From: Pseudolysinimonas_A sp049651805
GTDB lineage: Bacteria > Actinomycetota > Actinomycetes > Actinomycetales > Microbacteriaceae
Direction: 5' to 3'
Length of the DNA: 64,000 nucleotides
Assembly (NCBI RefSeq): GCF_049651805.1
Contig: NZ_JBASCU010000005.1
Span: 1 to 64,000 of the forward strand
Part shown: positions 15,995 through 24,598 of the stretch, one piece after another
How positions within the stretch are numbered: position 1 is the first letter of the stretch
Layout of the letters: each line of letters begins with the position of its first letter
The notes under the pieces: model-generated
What the model was told of the DNA's origin: nothing
Database searches by the model: none
What the model saw: only the letters and a program-made list of their open reading frames with translations
Translations under genes and position numbers: made by a program

Positions 15995-16695
15995 GGCTTC
16001 TCGACTCCTCTCTCCAAAGGAAACGGCGACGTAATCCATTCCACTACATCTTCGTCGCCGATGGCCAGCCAAACGCCTGATGAGCCATCAACCGCCTCCC
16101 CGAAGCTTCCATCACCCTTCATTCGGTATTGCTGCTCGATGTAGAGGTCGCGGGCTTGCGGGTACGTGCTCACAAAGGAACTCGAGCTGTACCAGCCTCC
16201 GATCCACTTTCCGTCCGCTAGTCGCACCCGAACAAACGTGCCTCCTAGCCCTGGTGCGGCACGATCCCAGGCTGTCGGAAAATTCCGGTACCCGCCGCGC
16301 CGAACCGGGCGATGAACCCAACGTGGCACCCAGCGAACCCGGACCGGTCGCCAGTCGAACCGGTAGTGGATGACAAAGCTGACGAACGCCGGCACGGCGA
16401 ACCCCAACACGAGAACCACGATTCCGAGGACGTACGGCTCACGCGGCAGGAGGGCGCTCGGGTCGCCGTTGAGACGCGACAGGTCGACGCGCGGATCGAG
16501 CAACCCCAACGCGATCAGATAGAGCGCGTCGAATATGACGCTCGTGATCACGGCACTCGCTACGCGTGAACTCAGCTGCGTGTCGTGGGAGCCGCTCGGC
16601 CCTCGGAAAGTCGCGCGGACCATGCCATAGACAAAGCCAGGGATCACCAGAACGATGGTCAGAAGCGCGCTCGCAATATCGGTAGGAACCAGCAC
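15991..16695 (-). CDS. DUF6338 family membrane protein
   Basis: A 234-residue protein with three hydrophobic segments (residues about 7-28, 47-68 and 87-110) and a C-terminal cytoplasmic SH3-like half (GTFVRVRLADGKWIGGWYSS, then LYIEQQYRM and GVWLAIGDEDVVEWI). Its base composition is visibly lower in GC than the flanking genes. Together with the coupled small frame at 15848-15994 it forms a two-gene islet between purM and the DUF3073 gene. Proteins of this family occur sporadically in mobile or defence-like settings; I infer possible transfer, not function. Confidence 0.75.
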   Translation of the reverse strand: MLVPTDIASALLTIVLVIPGFVYGMVRATFRGPSGSHDTQLSSRVASAVITSVIFDALYLIALGLLDPRVDLSRLNGDPSALLPREPYVLGIVVLVLGFAVPAFVSFVIHYRFDWRPVRVRWVPRWVHRPVRRGGYRNFPTAWDRAAPGLGGTFVRVRLADGKWIGGWYSSSSFVSTYPQARDLYIEQQYRMKGDGSFGEAVDGSSGVWLAIGDEDVVEWITSPFPLERGVEKP

Positions 16696-16751
16696 GCGAC
16701 GAACTTAACAGCCGCTGCTGTCACGCGACGCGCGGTGTGCACAAACCGCGA

Positions 16752-16961
16752 CTAAGCGGTCTTCGACTCCGGCGCGTCGAGCTCGTCGCCGTCGGTCTCG
16801 ACGTCGTCGACGATGTAGTCGGCCCACTTCTCGAGGTCTTCTTCGAGGCGGGGGTTGCCGCCGAGCTCTTGCTGAAGAGCGTTGTAGTTCGTGTCAGGAC
16901 TGAAGTATTTGAGGTCCCGCGCCACCTTGGTGTGCTTCGCCTTTTGACGGCCGCGCCCCAT
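16752..16961 (-). CDS. DUF3073 domain protein
   Basis: A 69-residue actinobacterial protein beginning MGRGRQKAKHTKVARDLKYF, a basic N-terminus with an RxK-rich region, then SPDTNYNALQQEL and an acidic C-terminus. It corresponds to the protein found beside purM in mycobacteria (Rv0810c). Function unknown; the basic head and acidic tail suggest a nucleic-acid or ribosome partner, which is inference. GAGGGGGT lies a few bases upstream of the ATG as ribosome site; a TACACT-like -10 lies further upstream. Confidence 0.92.
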   Translation of the reverse strand: MGRGRQKAKHTKVARDLKYFSPDTNYNALQQELGGNPRLEEDLEKWADYIVDDVETDGDELDAPESKTA

Positions 16962-17062
16962 GCGTGACCCCCTCGATCTCAGGTTGCGAATTGGGTGAAA
17001 GACTGTCGGGAAGTGTAACACGCACGCCCTGTACGCCACTCGGGGGCGGCGCGCCCGACAGG

Positions 17063-17068
17063 TAACGT
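17063..17068 (+). promoter_or_regulatory. Candidate -10 for leaderless flavoprotein gene
   Basis: TAACGT with 7 nt to the GTG at 17076; the same layout as other genes here but one base longer. Confidence 0.4.
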
Positions 17069-17075
17069 TGACCGG

Positions 17076-18203
17076 GTGACCGAGAGCGACATCGACACCT
17101 CGGTCGTGGTCGTCGGCGCGGGGCAGGCGGGGCTCTCGGTGGCCTACTACCTGCGTCGCCTGGGCCTCGACCCGGGCAACGAGTTCGTCATGCTCGATCG
17201 CGGCCCGGGCACCGGCGGGGCGTGGCAGTTCCGCTGGGAGGCGCTGCGGCTCGGCTACGCGCACAAGGTGCACGATCTGCCCGGCATGGATGAAATCGGG
17301 GTGAGCTTCGACACCGCCGACAAGACGCTTCCGGCGAAGGATGTCGTCGCCGACTACTACGCACGCTACGAGGAGCACTATGGGTTCCAGGTGGTGCGCC
17401 CAGCGGATGTGACGCGCGTCGAGATGAACGCGGACGGCTTCGTCGTCGAGTTCGAGGGACCCTACGGGCAGCGCGAGGTCTCGTGTCATGTGCTCGTCAA
17501 CGCCACCGGCACCTGGGGGGCGCCGTTCGTTCCCTATTACCCGGGCATGAACGAGTTCCGCGGTCGGCACCTGCACACGGCCGAGTACAAGGCGGCCGAA
17601 GACTTCGCCGGTCAGAACGTCGTCGTCGTCGGCGGTGGCACGAGTGCCATCGGGTTCCTGATGGAACTCGAAGAGGTCGCCGCATCCCTCACCTGGGTCG
17701 CCCGTCGGCCGATCGAGTTCCTCGAGGGGCAGGATCTCAACATCGAGGGCGGCGTCTCGGCCGTCGCGCTCCAAGATGCGGCTGCGCGCGAGGGCCGGGC
17801 GTTGCCGAGCATCGTCAGCACCACCGGGGTGCCGCGCAGTCGTCGCATCCAGGCTGCGATCGACCGCGGCCTGCTCCAGGCGCGTCCGATGTTCACCAGC
17901 ATCGAACCGGATGGCGTGCGCTGGTCGAATGGAGCGTTCCGCCCCGCGGATGCGATCATCTGGTCGACCGGTTTCCGCCCCGAGCTGCGGCACCTCGCCC
18001 CGCTGAAGCTGCGCGAGAAGTCGGGCGGCATCGTCGTCGGCAAGAACGTGTCGTGGAAGAACCCCCGCCTGTTCTTCGCGGGCTACGGGCCGACGGCATC
18101 CACGATCGGCGCCAACCGCGCCGGCCGCGCCATCGCCCGCCAGGTCGTCGCGACCCTCAGCACCCTCGCGAGTGAGAGGCGCGGCGCCTCTGCCGGGTAC
18201 TGA
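17076..18203 (+). CDS. FAD-dependent NAD(P)-binding oxidoreductase, monooxygenase-like
   Basis: Flavoprotein of 375 residues. The FAD Rossmann site is at the N-terminus (VVVVGAGQAGLSVAYYLRR, GxGxxG), and a second GxGxxG-type site VVVVGGGTSAIGFLMELEE at about residue 182 binds NAD(P). A third block (AIIWSTGFRPELRHLAPL) matches the ATG motif region of flavin-containing monooxygenase-like proteins. It resembles the small CzcO/YpdA-like group. Substrate is unknown. The start is fixed by the Rossmann fold and the upstream -10. It is convergent with the debranching-enzyme gene. Confidence 0.88.
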   Translation: MTESDIDTSVVVVGAGQAGLSVAYYLRRLGLDPGNEFVMLDRGPGTGGAWQFRWEALRLGYAHKVHDLPGMDEIGVSFDTADKTLPAKDVVADYYARYEEHYGFQVVRPADVTRVEMNADGFVVEFEGPYGQREVSCHVLVNATGTWGAPFVPYYPGMNEFRGRHLHTAEYKAAEDFAGQNVVVVGGGTSAIGFLMELEEVAASLTWVARRPIEFLEGQDLNIEGGVSAVALQDAAAREGRALPSIVSTTGVPRSRRIQAAIDRGLLQARPMFTSIEPDGVRWSNGAFRPADAIIWSTGFRPELRHLAPLKLREKSGGIVVGKNVSWKNPRLFFAGYGPTASTIGANRAGRAIARQVVATLSTLASERRGASAGY

Positions 18204-18206
18204 GGC

Positions 18207-20102
18207 TCAGTTCCCGGACTGCGAGGCGCTGAGCACCGCGATCGCCGACGCGGCGCTCCACCCCTGCGGGCGGCACGCGGCCGGGTACGGCACGGGCGCG
18301 GGAACGTCGGCGGCGGCATCACCCGAATACAGCTCCGGGATGCGATAGTCGAACGCGACGGCGGCGCGCAGCAGACCCTCGGTGAGCTGAGCTGCCTCGG
18401 CGTGAAAGCCGCCGGCGACGAGACCGCGGACCGCGATCGCGGTGTCGTGCGTCCACACCGATCCGACGTGGTAGCCGAGCGGCCAGAAGCCCGACGCTCC
18501 GATGGACAGCGTTCGAACGCCGTAACCACTGGAGAGAGCCGGTGACGTCAGGTGGGTCGCGACGAGCCGCGACTCATCCGAATCGAGCAGGCCAGTGCCC
18601 AGAAGGTGGCCGACATTGCTCGTCAAGGTGTCGACCGCACGCTTGGCCCCGTCGAGAGCGATCGCCGGGTAACGCCCCTCGGGGGTCTCCACCCAGAACG
18701 AGGCACGGAAGGCATCCGTCACCTTCTTCGCCCAACCGCGCCACGGCTTCCCATCCCCGCCGAGTGCGTCGAGCAGCTCAGCGCCACCGAGCGCCGCTTC
18801 GACCGCGTAGGCCTGCACCTCGCACAGCGCTAGGGGCCCCTCAGCCAGGGTGCCGTCTCGCCACTGCACCGAGTCGCTCGAATCCTTCCAACCCTGATTC
18901 GACAACCCATGGCCGGATTCGTCGATGTACTCGAGCAGCCCGTCGCCGTCGGAGTCGCCGAAGTCACGCATCCAGGTGAGGGCGGCCTCGAGCGCCGGCC
19001 GGAACTCACGCAACCCGTCGAGCGGGTACCCCGTCTTGTGCAGATCGGCGAGGAGGCAGATCCACAGCGCGGTGGCGTCCACCGTGCCGAAGTAGCGCGG
19101 CGGGAGCACGAGCGATTCACCCGGGATGGAGAACTCGCCGCGACGTAGCTCGTGCAGGATCTTGCCGGGCTGCTCCGCGGATTCGGGATCGGTCGTAGTG
19201 CCCTGCAGCGCGGCGAGGCTGCGCAGAGTGCCGATCGGGATGTCGCTCCCGAGCGGGACGAGGAACCGGGCGACCCAGAGCGCGTCGCGACCGAACAGGG
19301 TGAAGAACCACGGTGCGCCGGCGGCGACGAAGGGGAAGTCCGGCGCCGATGTCGTCGTGAGCCGGAGGGCGTCGAGGTCTCCGAGCGACCGGTGCACCCA
19401 GCGCCGCAGACGATCGTCGGCGGCTTCGGTGGCGGGGTTCGCCCACTGCGGAGGCTCCGCGGGAGCGGCGACAACGGCGTGATCGTCGGTTGCCCGCACG
19501 TCGATCGCGATGCTCACCGCACCCTGCGGAGGTACCTCGACCGACCACTCGGCGGTGATCACTCCGGCCGCCTCGCGCAGGTCGGCACCGTCGGCCTGGA
19601 GCACGACGGCGATTCCGCCGCCACCCCAGGTTGCGCTCTCGCCGGTGACGTGCGTCGCGGGCGGGTCGCTGAGCATTCCCGACTTGACGACCTGAACCTC
19701 GTCGAGCGCGGGCTCGAGCGCGACGCGGATGGTCGCGGTGACGGAGCGGGTCAGGCGAGACGAGAGGGTGAACGTGTGACGCGCGCCCGAAGGAGTGACC
19801 TCGCGGATGAGTTCACCGCGCACGTCGGGGTCGGCGCCCACGTCGTCGAGGCCGCGCAGAAGGCTCACGAATCTCGACCGGTCGGCCGCGTCCTGCAGGG
19901 TAGCGATGTGCTCGGGCGATGCTCCATCGACGGTGACGTCGAGGGTTCGGAGAACGCGCACGTCGGAGACGTAGACCCCGTCGATGGCACCCGCGCCCAT
20001 CGATCCATCGGAACGTGACCACGCCTGAGCCGGCGCGCGAAGCGTCACGACCGCATCGTGGAGCAGCGGCTGACGGGTCGTCTTCGGCGCTGGTGTTCGC
20101 AT
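18207..20102 (-). CDS. Glycogen debranching-like amylo-alpha-1,6-glucosidase family protein
   Basis: Intracellular glycoside hydrolase of 631 residues. The first 230 residues form a glycogen-debranching N-terminal domain; the remainder is an (alpha/alpha)6 barrel like GDE/GH63 enzymes, with FTLFGRDALWVARFL, GLSNQGWKDSSDSVQWRDG (catalytic acidic residue region) and WPLGYHVGSVWTHDTAI. The ATG at 20102 has AAAGGAG 10 nt upstream; alternatives upstream lie in the promoter. A consensus-like promoter overlaps a LacI operator. The divergent lacI-ABC operon is probably its partner, giving import and cleavage of a glucoside. The exact sugar is unknown. Confidence 0.88.
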   Translation of the reverse strand: MRTPAPKTTRQPLLHDAVVTLRAPAQAWSRSDGSMGAGAIDGVYVSDVRVLRTLDVTVDGASPEHIATLQDAADRSRFVSLLRGLDDVGADPDVRGELIREVTPSGARHTFTLSSRLTRSVTATIRVALEPALDEVQVVKSGMLSDPPATHVTGESATWGGGGIAVVLQADGADLREAAGVITAEWSVEVPPQGAVSIAIDVRATDDHAVVAAPAEPPQWANPATEAADDRLRRWVHRSLGDLDALRLTTTSAPDFPFVAAGAPWFFTLFGRDALWVARFLVPLGSDIPIGTLRSLAALQGTTTDPESAEQPGKILHELRRGEFSIPGESLVLPPRYFGTVDATALWICLLADLHKTGYPLDGLREFRPALEAALTWMRDFGDSDGDGLLEYIDESGHGLSNQGWKDSSDSVQWRDGTLAEGPLALCEVQAYAVEAALGGAELLDALGGDGKPWRGWAKKVTDAFRASFWVETPEGRYPAIALDGAKRAVDTLTSNVGHLLGTGLLDSDESRLVATHLTSPALSSGYGVRTLSIGASGFWPLGYHVGSVWTHDTAIAVRGLVAGGFHAEAAQLTEGLLRAAVAFDYRIPELYSGDAAADVPAPVPYPAACRPQGWSAASAIAVLSASQSGN

Positions 20103-20169
20103 CCGAGTGACGCTCCTTTGCATCGGAACCGGGAACGGATCGTCGATTGACAAGACCCGCCAGATCGGT

Positions 20170-20198
20170 AACATAACACCCAGAGTTTGATCGTTCAA
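20170..20198 (-). promoter_or_regulatory. Promoter of the debranching gene, overlapped by operator 1
   Basis: On the minus strand: -35 TTGAAC (20193-20198), 17-bp spacer, -10 TATGTT (20170-20175). The -35 hexamer is inside LacI operator 1, so repressor binding would block RNA polymerase. Confidence 0.75.
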
Positions 20199-20200
20199 AC
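20185..20200. promoter_or_regulatory. LacI-family operator 1
   Basis: GTTTGA-TCGT-TCAAAC: perfect 6-bp arms around a 4-bp centre. Its 12-bp core is the exact reverse complement of the core of operator 2. It covers the -35 of the debranching-gene promoter. Confidence 0.8.
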
Positions 20201-20216
20201 CCCGAATCATTGGACA

Positions 20217-20230
20217 CTTGAACGATCAAG
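20217..20230. promoter_or_regulatory. LacI-family operator 2
   Basis: CTTGA-ACGA-TCAAG palindrome, centre 31 bp from operator 1 (about three helical turns) and about 50 bp before the lacI start. Suggests autoregulation and cooperative or looped binding. Confidence 0.8.
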
Positions 20231-20273
20231 CCAGCGGAATCCATCCGCGAGGCGACCAAAGGAGGTCTGCACC

Positions 20274-21386
20274 GTGCCCCAGCTGCCCACCGTCACCGAC
20301 GTCGCACGGCTCGCGCGCGTGTCGCGGCAGACCGTTTCGAACGTTCTCAACGCTCCCGACATCGTGAAGGCAGAGACGCGCGAACGAGTTCACTCGGCGA
20401 TCAGCGAACTGGGGTACCGCCCACATGCGTCAGCCCGCCGCCTGCGCACCCGGACCTCGTCGACGATCGGCATCCGCCTGCACCCCGTGGTGAATGGCAT
20501 CTCGGGATCAGTGCTCGACAGCTACCTCCACGCCCTCACCGAACGCGCCGACCAGCGGGGGATGCGGGTGTCGCTCTTCGTCGCAGCCGACGCCGACGAC
20601 GAGATCCGACACTTCGAGCGACTGCGCGACGGCGCCGACGTCGACGCGTTCGTGTTGACGGCGACGGAGTACGACGACCCGCGCATCGCCTGGCTCACCC
20701 GGGAACGCATCCCGTTCGTCGCCTTCGGGCGCCCCTGGGGAGCCGAAGCCGATCTCGACCCGGCACCTCTGTGGGTAGATGTCGACGGTCGCGCGGGTGT
20801 GCACCAGGCGACCAGCCACCTCATCGGGCGCGGCCTCACGCGCATCGGCTATCTCGGCTGGCCCGCAGGCACGGGAACGGGCGACGACCGCCGCCAGGGA
20901 TGGGAGGCGGCGATGACGGAGGCTTTCGGGCTGGGGCCGACCGCTCTGGCGGCTCTCGCGACCGCTACCGACGAGGGTGTGCCGCGCGCCCGGGTCGCGA
21001 TCGAGCAGCTATTGCGCGCCGGCACCGATCTCGAAGGAGTCGTGTGCGCGTCCGACGCGCTCGCCCTCGGCGCCATGATGGCCGTCCGCGAGGCCGGCCT
21101 GCCCCACTTTCCGGTAATCGGCTTCGACAACACGCCCGTCGCATCCGCCGTCGGCCTCTCGAGCGTCGACCAGCGGCTCGGTGAAGTCGCGACAGCGACT
21201 CTCGACCTCTTGATGGGGCCGACCGGGCAGCGCGTCCGCCCTCACGGTGACGACTCGGGCGAGCCGCGTCACCGGCTCATCACCCCCCAACTTGTCGTGC
21301 GTCGGTCGAGTCACCTGGCGCCCGTCAAGGAAGAAGCCGGGAGCACCTTGCCCGGCACTCCCAACCGAGAGAAAGAGAAATCATGA
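20274..21386 (+). CDS. LacI family transcriptional regulator
   Basis: Repressor of 370 residues. The N-terminal LacI helix-turn-helix is clear (TVTDVARLARVSRQTVSNVL), followed by the hinge with the YRPHASARRLRT segment and a periplasmic-binding-protein-like sensor domain (VVCASDALALGAMMAVREAG near residue 260, FPVIGFDNTPVASAVGLSSV). GTG at 20274 has GGAGG 8 nt upstream, which decides the start. Its stop overlaps the start of the binding protein, so it is the first gene of the transporter operon. Two matching operators lie just upstream. Confidence 0.95.
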   Translation: MPQLPTVTDVARLARVSRQTVSNVLNAPDIVKAETRERVHSAISELGYRPHASARRLRTRTSSTIGIRLHPVVNGISGSVLDSYLHALTERADQRGMRVSLFVAADADDEIRHFERLRDGADVDAFVLTATEYDDPRIAWLTRERIPFVAFGRPWGAEADLDPAPLWVDVDGRAGVHQATSHLIGRGLTRIGYLGWPAGTGTGDDRRQGWEAAMTEAFGLGPTALAALATATDEGVPRARVAIEQLLRAGTDLEGVVCASDALALGAMMAVREAGLPHFPVIGFDNTPVASAVGLSSVDQRLGEVATATLDLLMGPTGQRVRPHGDDSGEPRHRLITPQLVVRRSSHLAPVKEEAGSTLPGTPNREKEKS

Positions 21387-22600
21387 AAACCAACAAGTGG
21401 GGCGTCGCGGCGATCGCCGGCGGCGCGGCACTGGTGCTGGTCGGCTGTGCCGGCGGCGGCAGCGGTGACTCGCCCGACCAGTCCCTGACCGTGCTCATCG
21501 CCGCCAGCGGTGACGCCGAAGCCGACGCGGTCAACGCGGCGGCAGCCGCCTTCACGGAGCAGAGCGGCATCGACGTCGACGTCGTTCTCGCGAACAACCT
21601 CAACGAACAGCTCTCGCAGGGCTTCGCCGGCGACGACCCGCCGGACCTGTTCTACATGGGTTGGGACCAGTTCCAGACCTACGCGGGCAACGGCTACCTC
21701 GAGCCGTACGCCGGTGACCTGTCGAACGCCGGAGACTTCTTCCCCGGGTTGGTCGACACCTTCAGCTACGACGGCGAGTTCGTCTGCGCCCCGAAGGACT
21801 TCTCCACCCTCGGTCTCATCATCAACACCGACCTGTGGGCCGCCGCCGGACTGACGGACGCCGACATTCCGACCGACTGGGACAGCCTCACGGCCGCGGC
21901 AACCGCGCTCACGACCTCCGAAACCGTGGGTCTGTCGTTCGGGCTCGAATACGCGCGGCTCGGCGTCTTCATGAACCAGGCCGGTGGCACGATCGTCGAC
22001 GGTGACACCATCGCCGCCGACAGCGCCGAGAACATCGAAGGTCTCGAGTACGTCAGGTCGCTCTACGACGCGGGCGTGTTGCGCTTCCCGTCGGAGATCG
22101 ACGCGGGTTGGGGCGGCGAGGCTCTCGGTGCCGGTAAGGCCGCGATGGTGATCGAGGGCCCGTGGATCAAGGGCATCGCCGGGGACTTCCCCGACACGAA
22201 CTACGCTGCGTACGAACTCCCGGCCGGCCCGGGTGGACCGTCGACATACTCGTTCACCAACTGTTGGGGCCTCCCGCAAGGGGCGGCCACCACGGATGCC
22301 GCCGTCGAGTTCGTCGAGTTCCTGACGAGCGATGAGCAGCAGGTGGAGTTCGGCGACGCCTTCGGCGTGATCCCCTCGACGCGGGATGCCGCAGCGACCT
22401 ACGCCGAGAAGCACCCCGAGAACGCGGCGTTCGTCGCCGGTGCCGAGTACGCGGTCAGCCCGGCGAACTTCGACGGCTCCGCCGCCGTCGTGGCCGAGTT
22501 CAACGCCCGGCTCGCCGATTTCGGCAACGCGGACTTCGCAGCGATTCTCGCCGACTTCCAGGCGCAGCTCGAAGCGGCGTACGCCGAGGCCAACGGCTAA
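21383..22600 (+). CDS. Sugar ABC transporter substrate-binding lipoprotein
   Basis: Extracellular solute-binding protein (family 1) of 405 residues. The signal peptide ends in a lipobox (LVLVGC, Cys22), followed by a Gly/Ser linker. The body has the family pattern: DLFYMGWDQFQTYAGNGYLE, FVCAPKDFSTLGLIINTDLW, and a C-terminal segment with EFLTSDEQQVEF. The start overlaps the lacI stop. The two permeases follow; no ATPase is encoded, so a shared MsiK-type ATPase elsewhere is likely (as in many actinobacteria). Ligand unknown. Confidence 0.95.
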   Translation: MKTNKWGVAAIAGGAALVLVGCAGGGSGDSPDQSLTVLIAASGDAEADAVNAAAAAFTEQSGIDVDVVLANNLNEQLSQGFAGDDPPDLFYMGWDQFQTYAGNGYLEPYAGDLSNAGDFFPGLVDTFSYDGEFVCAPKDFSTLGLIINTDLWAAAGLTDADIPTDWDSLTAAATALTTSETVGLSFGLEYARLGVFMNQAGGTIVDGDTIAADSAENIEGLEYVRSLYDAGVLRFPSEIDAGWGGEALGAGKAAMVIEGPWIKGIAGDFPDTNYAAYELPAGPGGPSTYSFTNCWGLPQGAATTDAAVEFVEFLTSDEQQVEFGDAFGVIPSTRDAAATYAEKHPENAAFVAGAEYAVSPANFDGSAAVVAEFNARLADFGNADFAAILADFQAQLEAAYAEANG

Positions 22601-22634
22601 GCGGTAGCAGGCGAGGGAGCACGAGGAGACGACG

Positions 22635-23732
22635 ATGGCGAAAACCATCCGCGGGCCAGAAGCCCGTACCGGCTGGCTGTTCACCGCACCCGCGGTGCTC
22701 ATCATCGGCGTCTTCCTCGTGCTCCCGATCGCCCTCGCGGTGTTCGTGAGTTTCAGCGACTGGAACGGCCGCGGCTCACCCATCGGCAACTCCGAGCCGA
22801 TCGGGTTCGACAACTACTCGGCGGTTCTCGTCGAGGAGGGCCTGTCGCAACGCGACTTCGGCACCGCAGTGCGCAACAACCTGTACTACGTGCTCGCGGT
22901 GGTCCCCCTGCAGACGGCGCTTGCGCTCTTTCTCGCCGTGCAGGTCAACCGGCGCATCCTGCGGGGCCGCGGCTTCTTCCGCACCGCGTTCTACTTCCCG
23001 TCGGTGACCTCGTCAATCGCGATCACCACGATCTTCATCTTCCTGTTTGCCGGATCGGGAGCCGTGAACCGGGTCATCTCGTGGCTCGGGGCGGATGGCC
23101 CGAACTGGTTCTCCGACCCGAGCGGGCTCGGCCACAAGCTGCTCGCCGTGTTCGGCATCCGCTCGAGCGGACCGATCGCCGAGGGCGGCGCACTGGGCCT
23201 GAGCTGGTACGACTGGCTCTCCGGCCCGTCGGTGGCGATGTGCGTGCTCATCAGCCTCGCGGTCTTCACGACCTCGGGGACGTTCATGCTGCTCTTCCTC
23301 GCTGCGTTGCAAAGCGTCAGCCAGGAGGTGCAGGAGGCCGCATCGATCGACGGCGCCGGGCCCTTTCGTACCTTCTTTTCCGTGACGCTGCCCTTGCTCA
23401 AGCCGACGTTGTTCACGGTGCTGACCCTGGGGCTCATCGGCACCTGGCAGGTGTTCGACCAGGTGTACCTGACTGGCGGCGGCGACCCCGGCAAGACGAC
23501 GCTCACCCCCGCTTACCTCGCATACCAGGCGTCGTTCAAAGACCTGCAGTGGGGAGAGGGTACGGCGATCTCGTTCCTGTTGTTCGCGATCATCGTGACG
23601 TTCACGCTCATCCAGAGATGGGTCCTGCGCGACCGCGATCTCGGTCGCCCGGGCGTGCGTCGTGCAACGCGCGCCGTAGCGCGGCTGCATCGGGATGCCG
23701 CGAACGCCCGACCGAACGGAGCGGCATCATGA
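22635..23732 (+). CDS. Sugar ABC transporter permease, MalF type
   Basis: Permease of 365 residues with six or seven membrane segments. Near residues 233-262 is the EAA loop (VQEAASIDGAGPFRTFFSVT). The last 30 residues are a basic cytoplasmic tail (RRATRAVARLHRDAANA). GAGGAGACGACG precedes the ATG. It follows the binding protein by 34 bp and overlaps the second permease by ATGA. Same operon as lacI. Confidence 0.94.
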   Translation: MAKTIRGPEARTGWLFTAPAVLIIGVFLVLPIALAVFVSFSDWNGRGSPIGNSEPIGFDNYSAVLVEEGLSQRDFGTAVRNNLYYVLAVVPLQTALALFLAVQVNRRILRGRGFFRTAFYFPSVTSSIAITTIFIFLFAGSGAVNRVISWLGADGPNWFSDPSGLGHKLLAVFGIRSSGPIAEGGALGLSWYDWLSGPSVAMCVLISLAVFTTSGTFMLLFLAALQSVSQEVQEAASIDGAGPFRTFFSVTLPLLKPTLFTVLTLGLIGTWQVFDQVYLTGGGDPGKTTLTPAYLAYQASFKDLQWGEGTAISFLLFAIIVTFTLIQRWVLRDRDLGRPGVRRATRAVARLHRDAANARPNGAAS

Positions 23733-24595
23733 GTGCTGCCGTCAGCGGCGGGCGGTACCGGCTGGGTCCCCGCGCACTCGCCGGGGTGGGCGTGGGCTAC
23801 GCCATCCTCATCCTGCTCGCAGTCATCTACATCTATCCGTTCCTGGTGTCGGTGGCGGGCAGCTTCAAGACGGACGCCGACGCGACCCAGAATCCGCTCT
23901 CGTTGTTGCCGCAGACCTGGTCGTTCGCCGCCTACGAGCGGCTCTTCACCGAGGTGCCGCTTCTGCAGTGGGCGGGCAACTCCACCATCGTCACGGTGTG
24001 CATCACGATCGGGCGCGTCTTCTTCGACTCGCTCGCCGGATACGCGCTCTCGCGCCTGCGCTTTCCGGGTCGTCGGATCGTGTTCGCCGCTCTGATTGCG
24101 GTGCTCGCAGTGCCGCCGGTGGCCCTGCTCATCCCGCGGTTCCTCGTGCTCAAACAGTTCGGCATGTTCGATTCATTCGCCGGGATGATCATCCCGATCA
24201 TGATCGACGCCGCGGGCATCTTCATCATGAAACAGTTCTTCGACTCGATCCCGGTTTCGGTCGAGGAGGCGGCCCGCATCGACGGCGCGAGCGTGTTCCG
24301 CACGTTCTGGTCGATCGTGCTGCCGATGGCCCGGCCCGCGCTCATCACGCTGTTCATTCTGAGCTTCCAGGGCTCGTGGAACGAATTCTCGTACTTCCTC
24401 GTCGCGCGGCAGGACGCCGATCTGCACACCCTGACGACCGGTGTCGCGACGCTCACCTCGGGACAGCTCGGGCAGGGCAATCAGTTCCCGCTCAAACTCG
24501 CCGCCGCGGTGTTGATGTCGATTCCGGTTGCAGTGTTGTTCTTCGTCTTCCAGCGGCGCATCACGTCGACTGCCGAGGGTGCCGAGAAGGGCTGA
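23729..24595 (+). CDS. Sugar ABC transporter permease, MalG type
   Basis: Partner permease of 288 residues. The start ATG overlaps the upstream stop; the longer open frame upstream runs through the first permease and is not used. It has six membrane segments, an N-terminal SFKTDAD loop and an EAA loop (VEEAARIDGASVFRTFWSIV) near residue 178. It ends the lacI-SBP-permease-permease operon and is 3 bp from the convergent crcB pair. Confidence 0.94.
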   Translation: MSAAVSGGRYRLGPRALAGVGVGYAILILLAVIYIYPFLVSVAGSFKTDADATQNPLSLLPQTWSFAAYERLFTEVPLLQWAGNSTIVTVCITIGRVFFDSLAGYALSRLRFPGRRIVFAALIAVLAVPPVALLIPRFLVLKQFGMFDSFAGMIIPIMIDAAGIFIMKQFFDSIPVSVEEAARIDGASVFRTFWSIVLPMARPALITLFILSFQGSWNEFSYFLVARQDADLHTLTTGVATLTSGQLGQGNQFPLKLAAAVLMSIPVAVLFFVFQRRITSTAEGAEKG

Positions 24596-24598
24596 GGT

